NCBI GenBank assembly: GCA_964463695.1
Contig: CAYXCZ010000010.1
Location: 53,123-117,122, forward strand
Source: JALNZU01 sp964463695
GTDB taxonomy: Bacteria > Bacteroidota > Bacteroidia > Bacteroidales > F082
DNA: 64,000 nucleotides
Direction: 5' to 3'
A model generated the notes under the pieces. That model saw nothing but the letters and a program-made list of their open reading frames with translations, had not been told where the DNA came from and made no database searches. Positions within the stretch are counted from its first letter, which is position 1. Each line of letters starts with the position of its first letter. Below are positions 18,248 through 26,869 of the stretch, one piece after another. The translations under genes were made by a program, and so were the position numbers.

Positions 18248-19273
18248 ATGGAAAGCACAACTTTTAATGTAGGTATTGTAGGCACAGGGATTTATATTCC
18301 TTCAGGGCGTATGACATCTGCAGAAATATCGAAAGCAACTAACGACCAGTGGTCGAAAGAGGCAATCGAACAAAAACTTGGAATAATTGAAAAACCAATT
18401 CCAGGCATAGATGACGGGACACAGGAAATGGGAGCGCTGGCAGCTTTGGATTGCTTGAAAAATACTGGTATTCAAGCCACTGATATTGACCTGATTATAT
18501 CTGTTGGTGAAGAATGGAAGGAGTATCCATTAACAACCACAGGCATTTATATTCAACATCGCATTGGGGCGGTAAACGCCTGGGCTTTCGATCTTCAGCA
18601 ACGATGCTGTACGACCGTGGCAGCAATGAAAATTGCAAAAGATATGATGTTTGCCGATCCTGAAATTAATACAGTTCTTATTGCAGGCGGTTATCGCAAT
18701 GGAGATTTTATCGACTATGCTGATTCATCTGTATCATTTATGTTTAATCTGGCCGCCGGTGCAGGAGCAATTCTTTTGCAAAAGAACCTGGGACGTAATA
18801 TCCTGCTTGGAACACATATAATTACTGATGGCAGCATGGCACGTGATGCCGGTGTTGAGTTTGGTGGGACAGAAAAACCTATTACATGTTCTATTGCCGA
18901 CGTTGCTTACAAATCATTAAGGGTATTTGATGAAAAACACATGAAAGACAGGCTCAACGAAGTTTCAATGCCAAATTGGATGCACTGCATCAACGCTGCC
19001 TTTGAAAAATCACATCTGCCCGTTGAATCCATTGGATACTTAGCCTCCTTGCACTTCAAACGATCGATGTATGAAGCATTTGTGAATCAGCTCGGTCTGG
19101 ATATGAATCAAACCATTTACCTTGAGAAATTTGGACATATCGGACAAATTGACCAGATCCTTTCCATTCATCTGGCTCATGAACAAGGAAAAATTCAGAA
19201 AGGCACAATCGTTTCGATGATCGCTGCAGGCATTGGTTATGCCTGGGGTGCGAATGTCATTCAATGGGGATAA
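18248..19273 (+). CDS. KAS III-like thiolase-fold protein B, atypical active site
   Basis: A 341-residue KAS III-like protein. The nucleophile is Cys120 (followed by Cys121) in the unusual context LQQRCCTT. A histidine, His269 in SLHFKRSMY, lies at or one residue off the FabH His position. The FabH Asn position is His297 (FGHIG). Neither this protein nor its neighbour has a standard Cys-His-Asn triad, but between them Cys and His are present. This is the last gene of the thiolase/CoA-transferase operon. Its product could condense or cleave acyl-CoAs. No exact family name is recognised. Confidence 0.78.
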   Translation: MESTTFNVGIVGTGIYIPSGRMTSAEISKATNDQWSKEAIEQKLGIIEKPIPGIDDGTQEMGALAALDCLKNTGIQATDIDLIISVGEEWKEYPLTTTGIYIQHRIGAVNAWAFDLQQRCCTTVAAMKIAKDMMFADPEINTVLIAGGYRNGDFIDYADSSVSFMFNLAAGAGAILLQKNLGRNILLGTHIITDGSMARDAGVEFGGTEKPITCSIADVAYKSLRVFDEKHMKDRLNEVSMPNWMHCINAAFEKSHLPVESIGYLASLHFKRSMYEAFVNQLGLDMNQTIYLEKFGHIGQIDQILSIHLAHEQGKIQKGTIVSMIAAGIGYAWGANVIQWG

Positions 19274-19384
19274 AACATGGTCTTATCTAATAATTTCTTC
19301 ATAATTAATTATATATCATAGTTTTACAAATATTTTTTATAAATTAATACTTTTAAGTCAACCTTAAGAATCTTGTTTAAATTA

Positions 19385-19414
19385 TTGTTCTTTGAAGCTT
19401 AATTATTTACTTTG
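19385..19414 (+). promoter_or_regulatory. Promoter of lipoprotein gene
   Basis: TTG at 19385-19387, a 19 bp spacer, then TTACTTTG at 19407-19414 (one mismatch to TAnnTTTG). The predicted transcription start near 19421 rules out the upstream TTG codon at 19412 as the gene start. Confidence 0.55.
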
Positions 19415-19441
19415 TTTCATAACCCTAAATTCACAATCATC

Positions 19442-19945
19442 ATGAAAAAACTAGTTTTAATTCTTATCGCGTTTACGCTCGTTATCAGCTCCTGCAAAAA
19501 AAGTGAGGAAGAGGATGTTTACAATCCATCTGAAGACGGTCTTGTTGGACAGTGGCAATCATCAGGCAGCAATGTTGCTGTTCTTTTGACAACCTATTTC
19601 AGTGTTGACTCCATTTATGCAAAATTCAACGACAACAATACTTATTTGGTTGAATCATTTGCTGCTGGCGCAAAAACCACTTATTCAGGCACTTTTGTAC
19701 AAACAAAACCTGCAACAGGAACTATTTGGACAATTGTTTTGAATCAAAGCTCACCAACTGCTGTAACCAGCGAAGGTATTTTTGAAATCACTACTGTAGC
19801 TGAAAAATATCAGATGCGTTACGAAGTTGCTCAAACAACTCCAAGTATAGGTGCAACTGCTCCAACCGTAACAGGCGGTTTCGGCAGCACCAGTGGTGGC
19901 GCATTGGGAACAATTAACATTCAAACATTTGTTCAAATTAAGTAG
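19442..19945 (+). CDS. Small secreted lipoprotein, lipocalin-like
   Basis: 167 residues from the ATG at 19442. The N-terminus MKKLVLILIAFTLVISSCKK is a lipoprotein signal ending in the lipobox ISSC, so the mature protein is anchored through that Cys. The mature part starts with acidic residues and then GLVGQWQSSG, a pattern seen in lipocalin-like domain proteins of Bacteroidota. The C-terminus is rich in Gly, Ser and Thr. A longer frame starts with TTG at 19412 but falls before the predicted transcript start. A strong terminator follows. Function unknown. Confidence 0.8.
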   Translation: MKKLVLILIAFTLVISSCKKSEEEDVYNPSEDGLVGQWQSSGSNVAVLLTTYFSVDSIYAKFNDNNTYLVESFAAGAKTTYSGTFVQTKPATGTIWTIVLNQSSPTAVTSEGIFEITTVAEKYQMRYEVAQTTPSIGATAPTVTGGFGSTSGGALGTINIQTFVQIK

Positions 19946-19957
19946 TTGAACAGCATT

Positions 19958-20005
19958 AAAAGATCAGGATAGCGTCACGTTTGACACTGTTCTGATCTTT
20001 TTTTA
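19958..20005 (+). terminator. Intrinsic terminator after lipoprotein gene
   Basis: AAAAGATCAG (19958-19967) pairs with CTGATCTTTT (19992-20001). An inner stem GTCA/TGAC lies in between, and a T-run continues past the stem. It separates the lipoprotein gene from the next barrel gene. Confidence 0.85.
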
Positions 20006-20043
20006 TACCATCTGCTTTCTTGAATCATTTAAACCATTGACAG

Positions 20044-21636
20044 ATGAAAAAATTATTTACACTTTCTTTTCTGTTTATTCTTAGTCTTCATTTATTCTCC
20101 CAACTTCCATCAAATCAATATTTTACAAAAGAAATCCCTCAAAAAGCCAATAAAGAATTTCAATTTCTGGCTTTTTATATCAATCAGGCGGTGATTTCGA
20201 ATATGTATCCCGAAAACGACTTCCTTAAAGGCCAGGTAGTTGGCCGTCTTTTCGGAGGAAACACAACCAAAACAAGCAACGAATTTACAAGCGCCTATGT
20301 TGAACAGCGCCTCATCCCCTTCTTTATTTATCAGCCAAGTCTTTTCAATGGAAAAGCAGTTTTACGCGCTTCATTTGAGTTGGATTGGACATGGGGAGAT
20401 GCTGCCTATGGGGCCGGAGGAAATTTTGGAGGAGGTTTCTCTGCTGACCAGGTGAACCTCCAAACACAAAACCTTGAATTGGAGCTTAATCCGTTTAAAG
20501 GTGTGTTTATTAATATCGGACTTCAACGCATTTTCGACACACCATACAATCCTTATAAAACGATGTTCGATAAAATGACCACTACAGGTTACCGGTTGGC
20601 ATATTTTGGAACAGATGGTGTAGGCATATCCGTACGAAAAGACTGGGATTTCTCACGAATGAAAGCAGGATATTACAAGCTTTATGAAAATTACGTACAT
20701 CTGAACGATGATGTGACGCTGATGGAACTAACCGGTGAAAAAGACATCACCCGAACCTGGAAATTGGGCGCTTCGGCCTATTATCTGCGTGACAGAGCTT
20801 CCGGAGCTGGTGGCGTTTCCATATTAAGTCAGGGACTGAATAGCTTGTTAGCTACTCACAACGGAGTTTATAAATTCAGTTTTGGTAATGTACCTTATAA
20901 AGCCGATATCCTTTGGCTGGGGACATTTTTTGGACGCAATACCGAGCAATGGATTGATCCTCTGACGATTACCGGATTCGTTAATTTTAACATCGGCAGT
21001 GCTGATACACTTGAAAATCAAGAAGTCTCATCAGATAAATGGACAAGAGCTGCTGATATTTTCGGTTTTGCAGCTAATATTCGTGCCTCTTATCGTTATG
21101 GTCAAACTCAAAATGATGTTGTGACTTTGGACGCTATCTATTCATCAGGCGACGCTGACGGACTTAAAGACGGTAAATACTCAGGGGTTATCACCGGTAA
21201 TCAATGGGGAGCACCGGGTGCAATATTTGTTAGTTCAGGATCGTACATACTGATGCCTCACGGTAATGTGGTCAATCGCTACACGCCGGCAATTCTCGAC
21301 ATTTCAAATATGGGATATGGCATGACAGGCATCACATTAAATGCCTCAAAAGGTATTATTCCTAATCGCCTCAATGCGAAAATTGGGGGAGCGATGGCAT
21401 TGAGCAATGTACAACCACTGGGGGGTGGAAATATGATAGGAACAGAAGTCAATGGCAATATTGCTTATAATTTCGGTCCTTTTGTTAGCCTTGAACTGCA
21501 TGGTGCTTATCTAATGCTTGGCGATTTTTACGATAGTAAACAAAACTCTTATGGTAGTCCGGTGAATGGAGGCCTCGATGAGCGACCGGTAAATCCGTGG
21601 ACAACCTTTTTAGTTTTCAAATGGCTCATGTTTTAA
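20044..21636 (+). CDS. Outer-membrane beta-barrel protein (alginate-export/porin-like)
   Basis: A 530-residue exported protein with the signal MKKLFTLSFLFILSLHLFSQ and then a long series of amphipathic strands. Motifs such as ELNPFKGVFINIGLQRIFDTPYN and TWKLGASAYYLRDR are typical of large outer-membrane barrels that resemble alginate-export porins. The C-terminus ends WTTFLVFKWLMF, a strand with a terminal aromatic as expected for BAM-dependent insertion. It precedes a lipid-anchored hydrolase gene by 19 bp, so the two are probably co-transcribed. Substrate unknown. Confidence 0.75.
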   Translation: MKKLFTLSFLFILSLHLFSQLPSNQYFTKEIPQKANKEFQFLAFYINQAVISNMYPENDFLKGQVVGRLFGGNTTKTSNEFTSAYVEQRLIPFFIYQPSLFNGKAVLRASFELDWTWGDAAYGAGGNFGGGFSADQVNLQTQNLELELNPFKGVFINIGLQRIFDTPYNPYKTMFDKMTTTGYRLAYFGTDGVGISVRKDWDFSRMKAGYYKLYENYVHLNDDVTLMELTGEKDITRTWKLGASAYYLRDRASGAGGVSILSQGLNSLLATHNGVYKFSFGNVPYKADILWLGTFFGRNTEQWIDPLTITGFVNFNIGSADTLENQEVSSDKWTRAADIFGFAANIRASYRYGQTQNDVVTLDAIYSSGDADGLKDGKYSGVITGNQWGAPGAIFVSSGSYILMPHGNVVNRYTPAILDISNMGYGMTGITLNASKGIIPNRLNAKIGGAMALSNVQPLGGGNMIGTEVNGNIAYNFGPFVSLELHGAYLMLGDFYDSKQNSYGSPVNGGLDERPVNPWTTFLVFKWLMF

Positions 21637-21655
21637 CTTATCAATGATATAACAC

Positions 21656-22612
21656 ATGAAAAAACATATTCACACTATTCTCATAATCGCCTTGGCTTTA
21701 TCACTGAGCAATTGCAGCACACCATATAAAGCAGTTCCAAAACTTGGAAAGATGGACGAAATGCAATACAAACACGAAGTAAAAAAAGTGTTTCTACCCA
21801 AATCAGGTTATAGCATAGCCTACACCGATGAGGGAAAAGGTGAGAAAACAATCATTTTTATTCATGGTTTGGGGAGCTACCTACAGGCCTGGAAAAAGAA
21901 TGTTGAAGCACTCAAAACGAACTACAGATGCATTTCTATTGACCTTCCTGGCTATGGAAAATCCAGTAAAGAACCACATAGCGGTCAGATGACCTTTTAT
22001 GCTTCAATTATTGATGAAATTAGTCAGGAACTAAAACTAGGACAGGTTTATCTCGCCGGACATTCCATGGGTGGACAAATTGCAATTACTACCGTTTTGA
22101 AGTATCCATCACTTGTTAAAGGTTTAATTCTTGTCGATCCAGCAGGTTTTGAACCATTTCACAAAGGACAGAAGCAATGGTTTCGTAATGTAATGACAGT
22201 AGATGGGGTTCGTTTAACAACGCCAGAAGCCATACAAAATAATTTGGCCAGCAACTTTTACCGCCTGCCTGATGACGCTGATTTTATGATTACAGATCGT
22301 TTAGCTATGCGCTCAGCCGTTGACTTTGAGGCATACTGCTATGCTGTAGTGCAATCAGTCCACGGTATGGTAGATAACCCTGTGATGGATTACCTTCAGG
22401 ATATAAATGTTCCTACATTGATTTTCTTTGGTGAAAATGATAATTTGATCCCTAACAGATTTTTAAATCCTGGAAAGACGGTAGATATTGCTAAAAGAGG
22501 AGCAAACAAAATTAAAGGGAGCAAATTGGTTATGGTACCAAAATGTGGTCATTTTATGATGTTTGAAAAAGCCGATGTATTTAATAATGAGGTTATTAGT
22601 TTCTTAAAATAA
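21656..22612 (+). CDS. Lipid-anchored alpha/beta hydrolase
   Basis: 318 residues. The signal ends in the lipobox LSNC with lipidation Cys20, so the enzyme is membrane-anchored outside the cytoplasm. The alpha/beta-hydrolase core is complete: oxyanion HGLGS near 70, nucleophile Ser137 in GHSMGG, acid Asp262 in GENDN, and His299 in CGHFMM. It would act as an esterase, lipase or related hydrolase in the periplasm or at the outer membrane. It lies 19 bp after the barrel gene and is followed by a terminator. Substrate cannot be inferred. Confidence 0.87.
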   Translation: MKKHIHTILIIALALSLSNCSTPYKAVPKLGKMDEMQYKHEVKKVFLPKSGYSIAYTDEGKGEKTIIFIHGLGSYLQAWKKNVEALKTNYRCISIDLPGYGKSSKEPHSGQMTFYASIIDEISQELKLGQVYLAGHSMGGQIAITTVLKYPSLVKGLILVDPAGFEPFHKGQKQWFRNVMTVDGVRLTTPEAIQNNLASNFYRLPDDADFMITDRLAMRSAVDFEAYCYAVVQSVHGMVDNPVMDYLQDINVPTLIFFGENDNLIPNRFLNPGKTVDIAKRGANKIKGSKLVMVPKCGHFMMFEKADVFNNEVISFLK

Positions 22613-22637
22613 CATATAGTTTATTGGTTAGTGCATT

Positions 22638-22671
22638 AAAAAGGAGGCAAATAAATCTGCTTCCTTTTTTT
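22638..22671 (+). terminator. Intrinsic terminator after hydrolase gene
   Basis: AAAAAGGAGGCA (22638-22649) pairs with TGCTTCCTTTTT (22658-22669) with one G-T pair, followed by more T. It closes the barrel-hydrolase unit. Confidence 0.85.
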
Positions 22672-22790
22672 ATTAGTATTCTTCTTTCAACCACTATATC
22701 TGCCAGAAAGTGAAATATCTCAAATGATTTCCATAGAAAATTCATGAATCAGACCTCAAAATTTTGTAATTTCAGCCCCAAATCCAGAAT

Positions 22791-24227
22791 ATGAAATACA
22801 AACTTGTTGCTTTCAGTGATTTTGCCAATCAGCTTTACCCACACGAAGCCGATTATTTATTAAGCATCAACAAATTCACCAAAGAAATCAACAGAGAGAT
22901 TTTATTAACCATTCATTACAATTGTCATCATACTGATCAGGTGAAAGAATTTGATGTGAATGTTGATAAAAGAACCTATTCCTACATCAAAAATTGGGTG
23001 ATTGAATCATTAGAAAAGGCTGACGTTGACAAGTTTTATGAATGGCTGCTCACAACTGAGAAGCAGGTGATGCTTGATGCTATTTCGGCCGATGAGGAAC
23101 GTGAAATAATTTCCTATTTTAAAATTATTACTCCTTCACATTATTACTTTTTAAGATTTTACGAGTTGGTTCAGCATTTCAGAGATTACCTTCTTATACG
23201 TGTCCGAAATATTTTTTATAAACCCACCAATATTTATTTAGAGCAAAATGAGCCGGCTTACCTACGCGGACTGGCTGTAAATAAGCAACTTAATCAAGCA
23301 ACAGTTGAGATTATTCATCGTCATGAATCACCCGAAGCTGGTCCTTCAGCATTTTCCGATTTCCTTCATACGACTTTTTCCGATGTTTCACTTGATGGAT
23401 ACACTCGTTACAGGGCTGCAGTTCGTTTGACTTTCCACTACTATAATTTCCGTGAGTTTGAGAACCTTCGAAGCCTTTATGACACACTGGATCAAGAATT
23501 TAAAGGAGATGTTTTTTATTCAAAACGACTCTTGTCGAACTTTTATTCCAACCGCGCCATGATGCATAGCAAACTTAATGAGCTTAACAGAGCCGAACAT
23601 TATGGTTACCTATCCATTCGTCAAAAGAACAGTGATTTTTTGTTTTATCTGGCTAACCTATGCGGTGTTTTGTTGCGGAATAAAAAGTATGAGAAGGCAC
23701 TGAAGCTTATGAATCAATCAATCCCCGACCTTAAAAACACCAATAGTTTTTATAATAAAATTGGTTTTGTCAGTTTTTATATTCGCACACTTGTTTACAA
23801 CAACAAAAGTAAAAATGCAGTTAGCTATGCCACTACATTTTTGGAAGCCTACAAAAAGGAAATCTTTGATACGCGATGGCATTTATTCTTCACAGCTTAT
23901 CTGCAAGCCTTGCTGAACGCTGAAAAATACAGCAAAGTTATTTCGGTTACCAAGCGATATAATCTTATTGGATTAGAGAAAAAATTTATTGACAGCACAG
24001 TCTATACTCCTGTTCTTCAATGGTATAACGAAGTTGCATTATACATTGAAGGTAAACAAAGCAAAGATCTGTTATTGGAAACAATTTTTCAATCAGCCAG
24101 TAAACTTCTGAGTCACACCTACAAATCCAGTAGAATAACTGAATTTTTGGATCACCTGAAAGATTGTATTCCTGCTGAGATAGAAGAGATTAAAGCAAAA
24201 CTTAAGACGCTTCAGGAGCAACGATAA
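22791..24227 (+). CDS. Hypothetical protein with helical-repeat C-terminal half
   Basis: A 478-residue soluble protein without signal peptide or membrane helix. The first 130 residues contain YSYIKNWVIESLEKADVDKFYEWLLT. The second half, from about residue 225, has recurring helix pairs such as LLSNFYSNRAMMHSKLNELNRAEHYGYLS and LANLCGVLLRNKKYEKALKLM. These resemble tetratricopeptide repeats, so a scaffold or regulatory role is possible. It is rich in Tyr, Asn and Lys, like its genome. The gene is monocistronic, between a terminator and a convergent gene. I do not recognise the family. Confidence 0.7.
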   Translation: MKYKLVAFSDFANQLYPHEADYLLSINKFTKEINREILLTIHYNCHHTDQVKEFDVNVDKRTYSYIKNWVIESLEKADVDKFYEWLLTTEKQVMLDAISADEEREIISYFKIITPSHYYFLRFYELVQHFRDYLLIRVRNIFYKPTNIYLEQNEPAYLRGLAVNKQLNQATVEIIHRHESPEAGPSAFSDFLHTTFSDVSLDGYTRYRAAVRLTFHYYNFREFENLRSLYDTLDQEFKGDVFYSKRLLSNFYSNRAMMHSKLNELNRAEHYGYLSIRQKNSDFLFYLANLCGVLLRNKKYEKALKLMNQSIPDLKNTNSFYNKIGFVSFYIRTLVYNNKSKNAVSYATTFLEAYKKEIFDTRWHLFFTAYLQALLNAEKYSKVISVTKRYNLIGLEKKFIDSTVYTPVLQWYNEVALYIEGKQSKDLLLETIFQSASKLLSHTYKSSRITEFLDHLKDCIPAEIEEIKAKLKTLQEQR

Positions 24228-24272
24228 GAAATGTTCAGACAATAATCTCAAATTTGAAGAAGGGTTTCTTTC

Positions 24273-24854
24273 TTAACTTTTATTCAAAGTCCCCACAAAG
24301 CGATACGGTAGCAAGGCATCTTCTCCAGCATAATCAATACCAATTCTTGGTCCTGACAAAACCGTTTTGACCAAACTCGGAGCTGCTTTTTCAAACCAAA
24401 TTACATCCCTATCTAAACTTAAACAATTGTGCTTTAGTGTGATACCCATTGATTTTGTCAACTTTGCTGGTCCGTTAGCCAGGTCCGCTAAATCAACTTT
24501 ACTACCTCTGCGTTGCTGCATAAAATCTTCTCCAACAAATGGAATTAGCCCCCGAATCAGCACAGCATGAGGAACACCTTCAGTAGCTGTAACAACATTA
24601 AAAAGATGATGCATCCCATAACTGAAATAAACATAAGCAATACCGCCTGCCCGGTACATTACCTCAGTGCGAGCTGTTTTTCTATCACCAAAAGCATGGG
24701 AAGCCCGATCGGTTATTCCGGCATAAGCTTCAGTTTCAACGATAATACCGCAACAATACATTCCATCAATAAAGCTATGCATCGTGCACCCTATTAATGA
24801 TTTCGCAAGAGAAACAACGTCATCTTGTAAGAAATAATCTTTGCTAATTTTCAT
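24273..24854 (-). CDS. 3-methyladenine DNA glycosylase (AAG/MPG family)
   Basis: 193 residues, within the normal range for bacterial AAG-type glycosylases (EC 3.2.2.21). By alignment to human AAG, the general base is Glu42 in VETEAY, with Tyr44 and His53 lining the pocket. It removes alkylated purines such as 3-methyladenine and hypoxanthine from DNA. It starts 5 bp after the recQ stop on the same strand, so the two are almost certainly co-transcribed as a repair pair. The gene ends convergently 45 bp from the unknown gene to its left. Confidence 0.93.
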   Translation of the reverse strand: MKISKDYFLQDDVVSLAKSLIGCTMHSFIDGMYCCGIIVETEAYAGITDRASHAFGDRKTARTEVMYRAGGIAYVYFSYGMHHLFNVVTATEGVPHAVLIRGLIPFVGEDFMQQRRGSKVDLADLANGPAKLTKSMGITLKHNCLSLDRDVIWFEKAAPSLVKTVLSGPRIGIDYAGEDALLPYRFVGTLNKS

Positions 24855-24859
24855 TAAAT

Positions 24860-26788
24860 CTAACTGATATCCATTTGTTTACGAAACACCAACCGTTCAG
24901 AATCATCTTTTTGTAAGACACGGTTTTCGAGTAACCACCTAATGGCTAACAGGACTTTTTCTTCGGAATAACCCTCAACTTCAGCCACAATTTCAAAAAG
25001 AGGATAAGGCCGTTCACGCAACATCTCCAGTAATTTCGATCGGATGTTACCAAACTCTATGTCCGTAAGCTGTAGCCTGTTACGATTTGTACAAACGTCA
25101 CATTTCCCGCAGCGATGATCAATTTTTTCACCGAAATAGGCTAGCAGCTGCATGCTCCTGCATTTCTCCTGATTGTACACAAAATCTATTACCGCCTGCA
25201 TGCGTTTAGCTGCAGTTTTTTTTCGATCGCTGTAGTGCTCCTTACTTAGCTGGAGATGATCTACTGAACGTCTTTCAGTCAAAAAAACAAGTTGGGGACG
25301 ATCTTTTCGGGGAATATATGTCAGAAATGACAATTTCATAAGCTTTTGCAGGTACTCAACAACTTTCTCAATAGAGAGCCCGGTTTTTCGGCTTATATCT
25401 TCTTCTCTTACAGGAATAAACTCAGTAAAAAGCCCAGGGTAGGATCGTAAGAGACTTTTTATAAACCCATCATATGCAGGCTGCTCCACTTGAAAACGAT
25501 ATAAGTCTTCTCTATTAGCCTGAACATACAAACGGGCTGGTGTCTTCAAGCCCTCCGTCATCATCATCAAACCCTCTTTTTCGAAGAGCTGCAAAGACGA
25601 ATACACCTCCAATAGCGGAAAATTATAGTTTTTTGCAAATTCGGACAAATCAAAGTCAAAGCTCTGATTATTACCACTTCCAATAGGGATTTGAAAAAAA
25701 TTGCCTATCGCCTGATAAATAGCTTTGATCTGCTTTGGGTCAGGGAATGTAGCTTCATAATTGGTTTTAATTTGTTTAACATCCTGATCAGCAACAAGTA
25801 ACCACGCTGATGATTCTTTTCCATCACGTCCACCTCTGCCAGCTTCCTGAAAATAAGCCTCAAGGCTATCGGGTAAATCCATATGAGCAACAATTCTCAC
25901 ATCAGGTTTATCAATTCCCATCCCAAACGCATTGGTAGCAACCATTACTTTTGTTCGCCCATACATCCATGCTGATTGTCGTTCATCACGTTGTTTGGCA
26001 TCAAGTCCGGCATGGTAATAGGTTGATAGGATGCCTTTTGAAGAAAGATATTCAGCAATTTCGCGTGTACGTTTTCTGTTTCTTACGTAAACAATACCGC
26101 TTCCACTTTTCATATTTTCAAAAAGACGCTGTAATGTCCCATACTTATCAGGGTGTTTTATAACATTATAAGTCAGATTCTTACGTTCGTAACTCGTTTG
26201 AAAGACATTTTTTTTTCTGAAACTAAGCTTCTGTTGTATATCCACAACTACTTCAGGAGTTGCTGTTGCAGTGAGTGCCAAAACCGGAACATTTGGAAGG
26301 TAAGGCCGTATTGTCGCAATTTGAAGATATGGTGGTCTGAAATCGTAACCCCATTGTGAGATACAATGTGATTCATCCACAGCTATCAGATTGATTCGCA
26401 TGCGCTTAAGAAGCTCCATGAACCTATCGGTAACAAGTCGTTCGGGTGAAACATACAAAAACTTCAGCTGACCGAAAACACTCTGGTTATAGATGATTTC
26501 CAATTCATTATAATGCATTCCGGAATAAACTGCTGCAGCCGGAATTCCAATTTTTTTCAGATGTTGCACCTGATCTTTCATAAGTGCAATCAAAGGCGTA
26601 ATTACGAGACACATTCCCTCCATCACAAGGGCAGGAACTTGAAAACAAACGGATTTTCCGCCACCGGTTGGTAGAAGCGCAAGGGTATCATTTCCTGCAA
26701 CAACAGCATCAACAATCTCTTCCTGCATAGGCCGAAATGCAGGATATCCCCAGAATTTCAGTAATACATCACGCGATTGTTTACTCAT
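24860..26788 (-). CDS. recQ: ATP-dependent DNA helicase RecQ
   Basis: 642 residues. Walker A Lys45 is in PTGGGKS, and the DExH box is DESH at 138-141. Helicase motifs continue with GMGIDKPDVR and the arginine-rich QEAGRGGRDG. The zinc-binding cysteines CRSMQ...CGKCDVC are near residue 560, followed by an RQC winged helix. No clear HRDC domain follows, so the C-terminus is short compared with RecQ proteins that carry one. It unwinds recombination and replication intermediates with 3'-5' polarity. It is the first gene of a pair with the alkyladenine glycosylase. Confidence 0.94.
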   Translation of the reverse strand: MSKQSRDVLLKFWGYPAFRPMQEEIVDAVVAGNDTLALLPTGGGKSVCFQVPALVMEGMCLVITPLIALMKDQVQHLKKIGIPAAAVYSGMHYNELEIIYNQSVFGQLKFLYVSPERLVTDRFMELLKRMRINLIAVDESHCISQWGYDFRPPYLQIATIRPYLPNVPVLALTATATPEVVVDIQQKLSFRKKNVFQTSYERKNLTYNVIKHPDKYGTLQRLFENMKSGSGIVYVRNRKRTREIAEYLSSKGILSTYYHAGLDAKQRDERQSAWMYGRTKVMVATNAFGMGIDKPDVRIVAHMDLPDSLEAYFQEAGRGGRDGKESSAWLLVADQDVKQIKTNYEATFPDPKQIKAIYQAIGNFFQIPIGSGNNQSFDFDLSEFAKNYNFPLLEVYSSLQLFEKEGLMMMTEGLKTPARLYVQANREDLYRFQVEQPAYDGFIKSLLRSYPGLFTEFIPVREEDISRKTGLSIEKVVEYLQKLMKLSFLTYIPRKDRPQLVFLTERRSVDHLQLSKEHYSDRKKTAAKRMQAVIDFVYNQEKCRSMQLLAYFGEKIDHRCGKCDVCTNRNRLQLTDIEFGNIRSKLLEMLRERPYPLFEIVAEVEGYSEEKVLLAIRWLLENRVLQKDDSERLVFRKQMDIS

Positions 26789-26869
26789 TTCCTTTGATAT
26801 TATTTAGCTGAAAAAGCTATTTCTTACAATACAGAACCAAAACAGGGGTACTTATGGCAAATTTAAATC

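Noticed and set aside
17192..19273. FabH pair of fatty acid synthesis
   Set aside because: Both lack the Cys-His-Asn set and no fab or acp genes are adjacent.
24256..24270. Terminator between the unknown gene and the glycosylase gene
   Set aside because: AAGAA/TTCTT is only 5 bp of A-T-rich stem with no G-C support.
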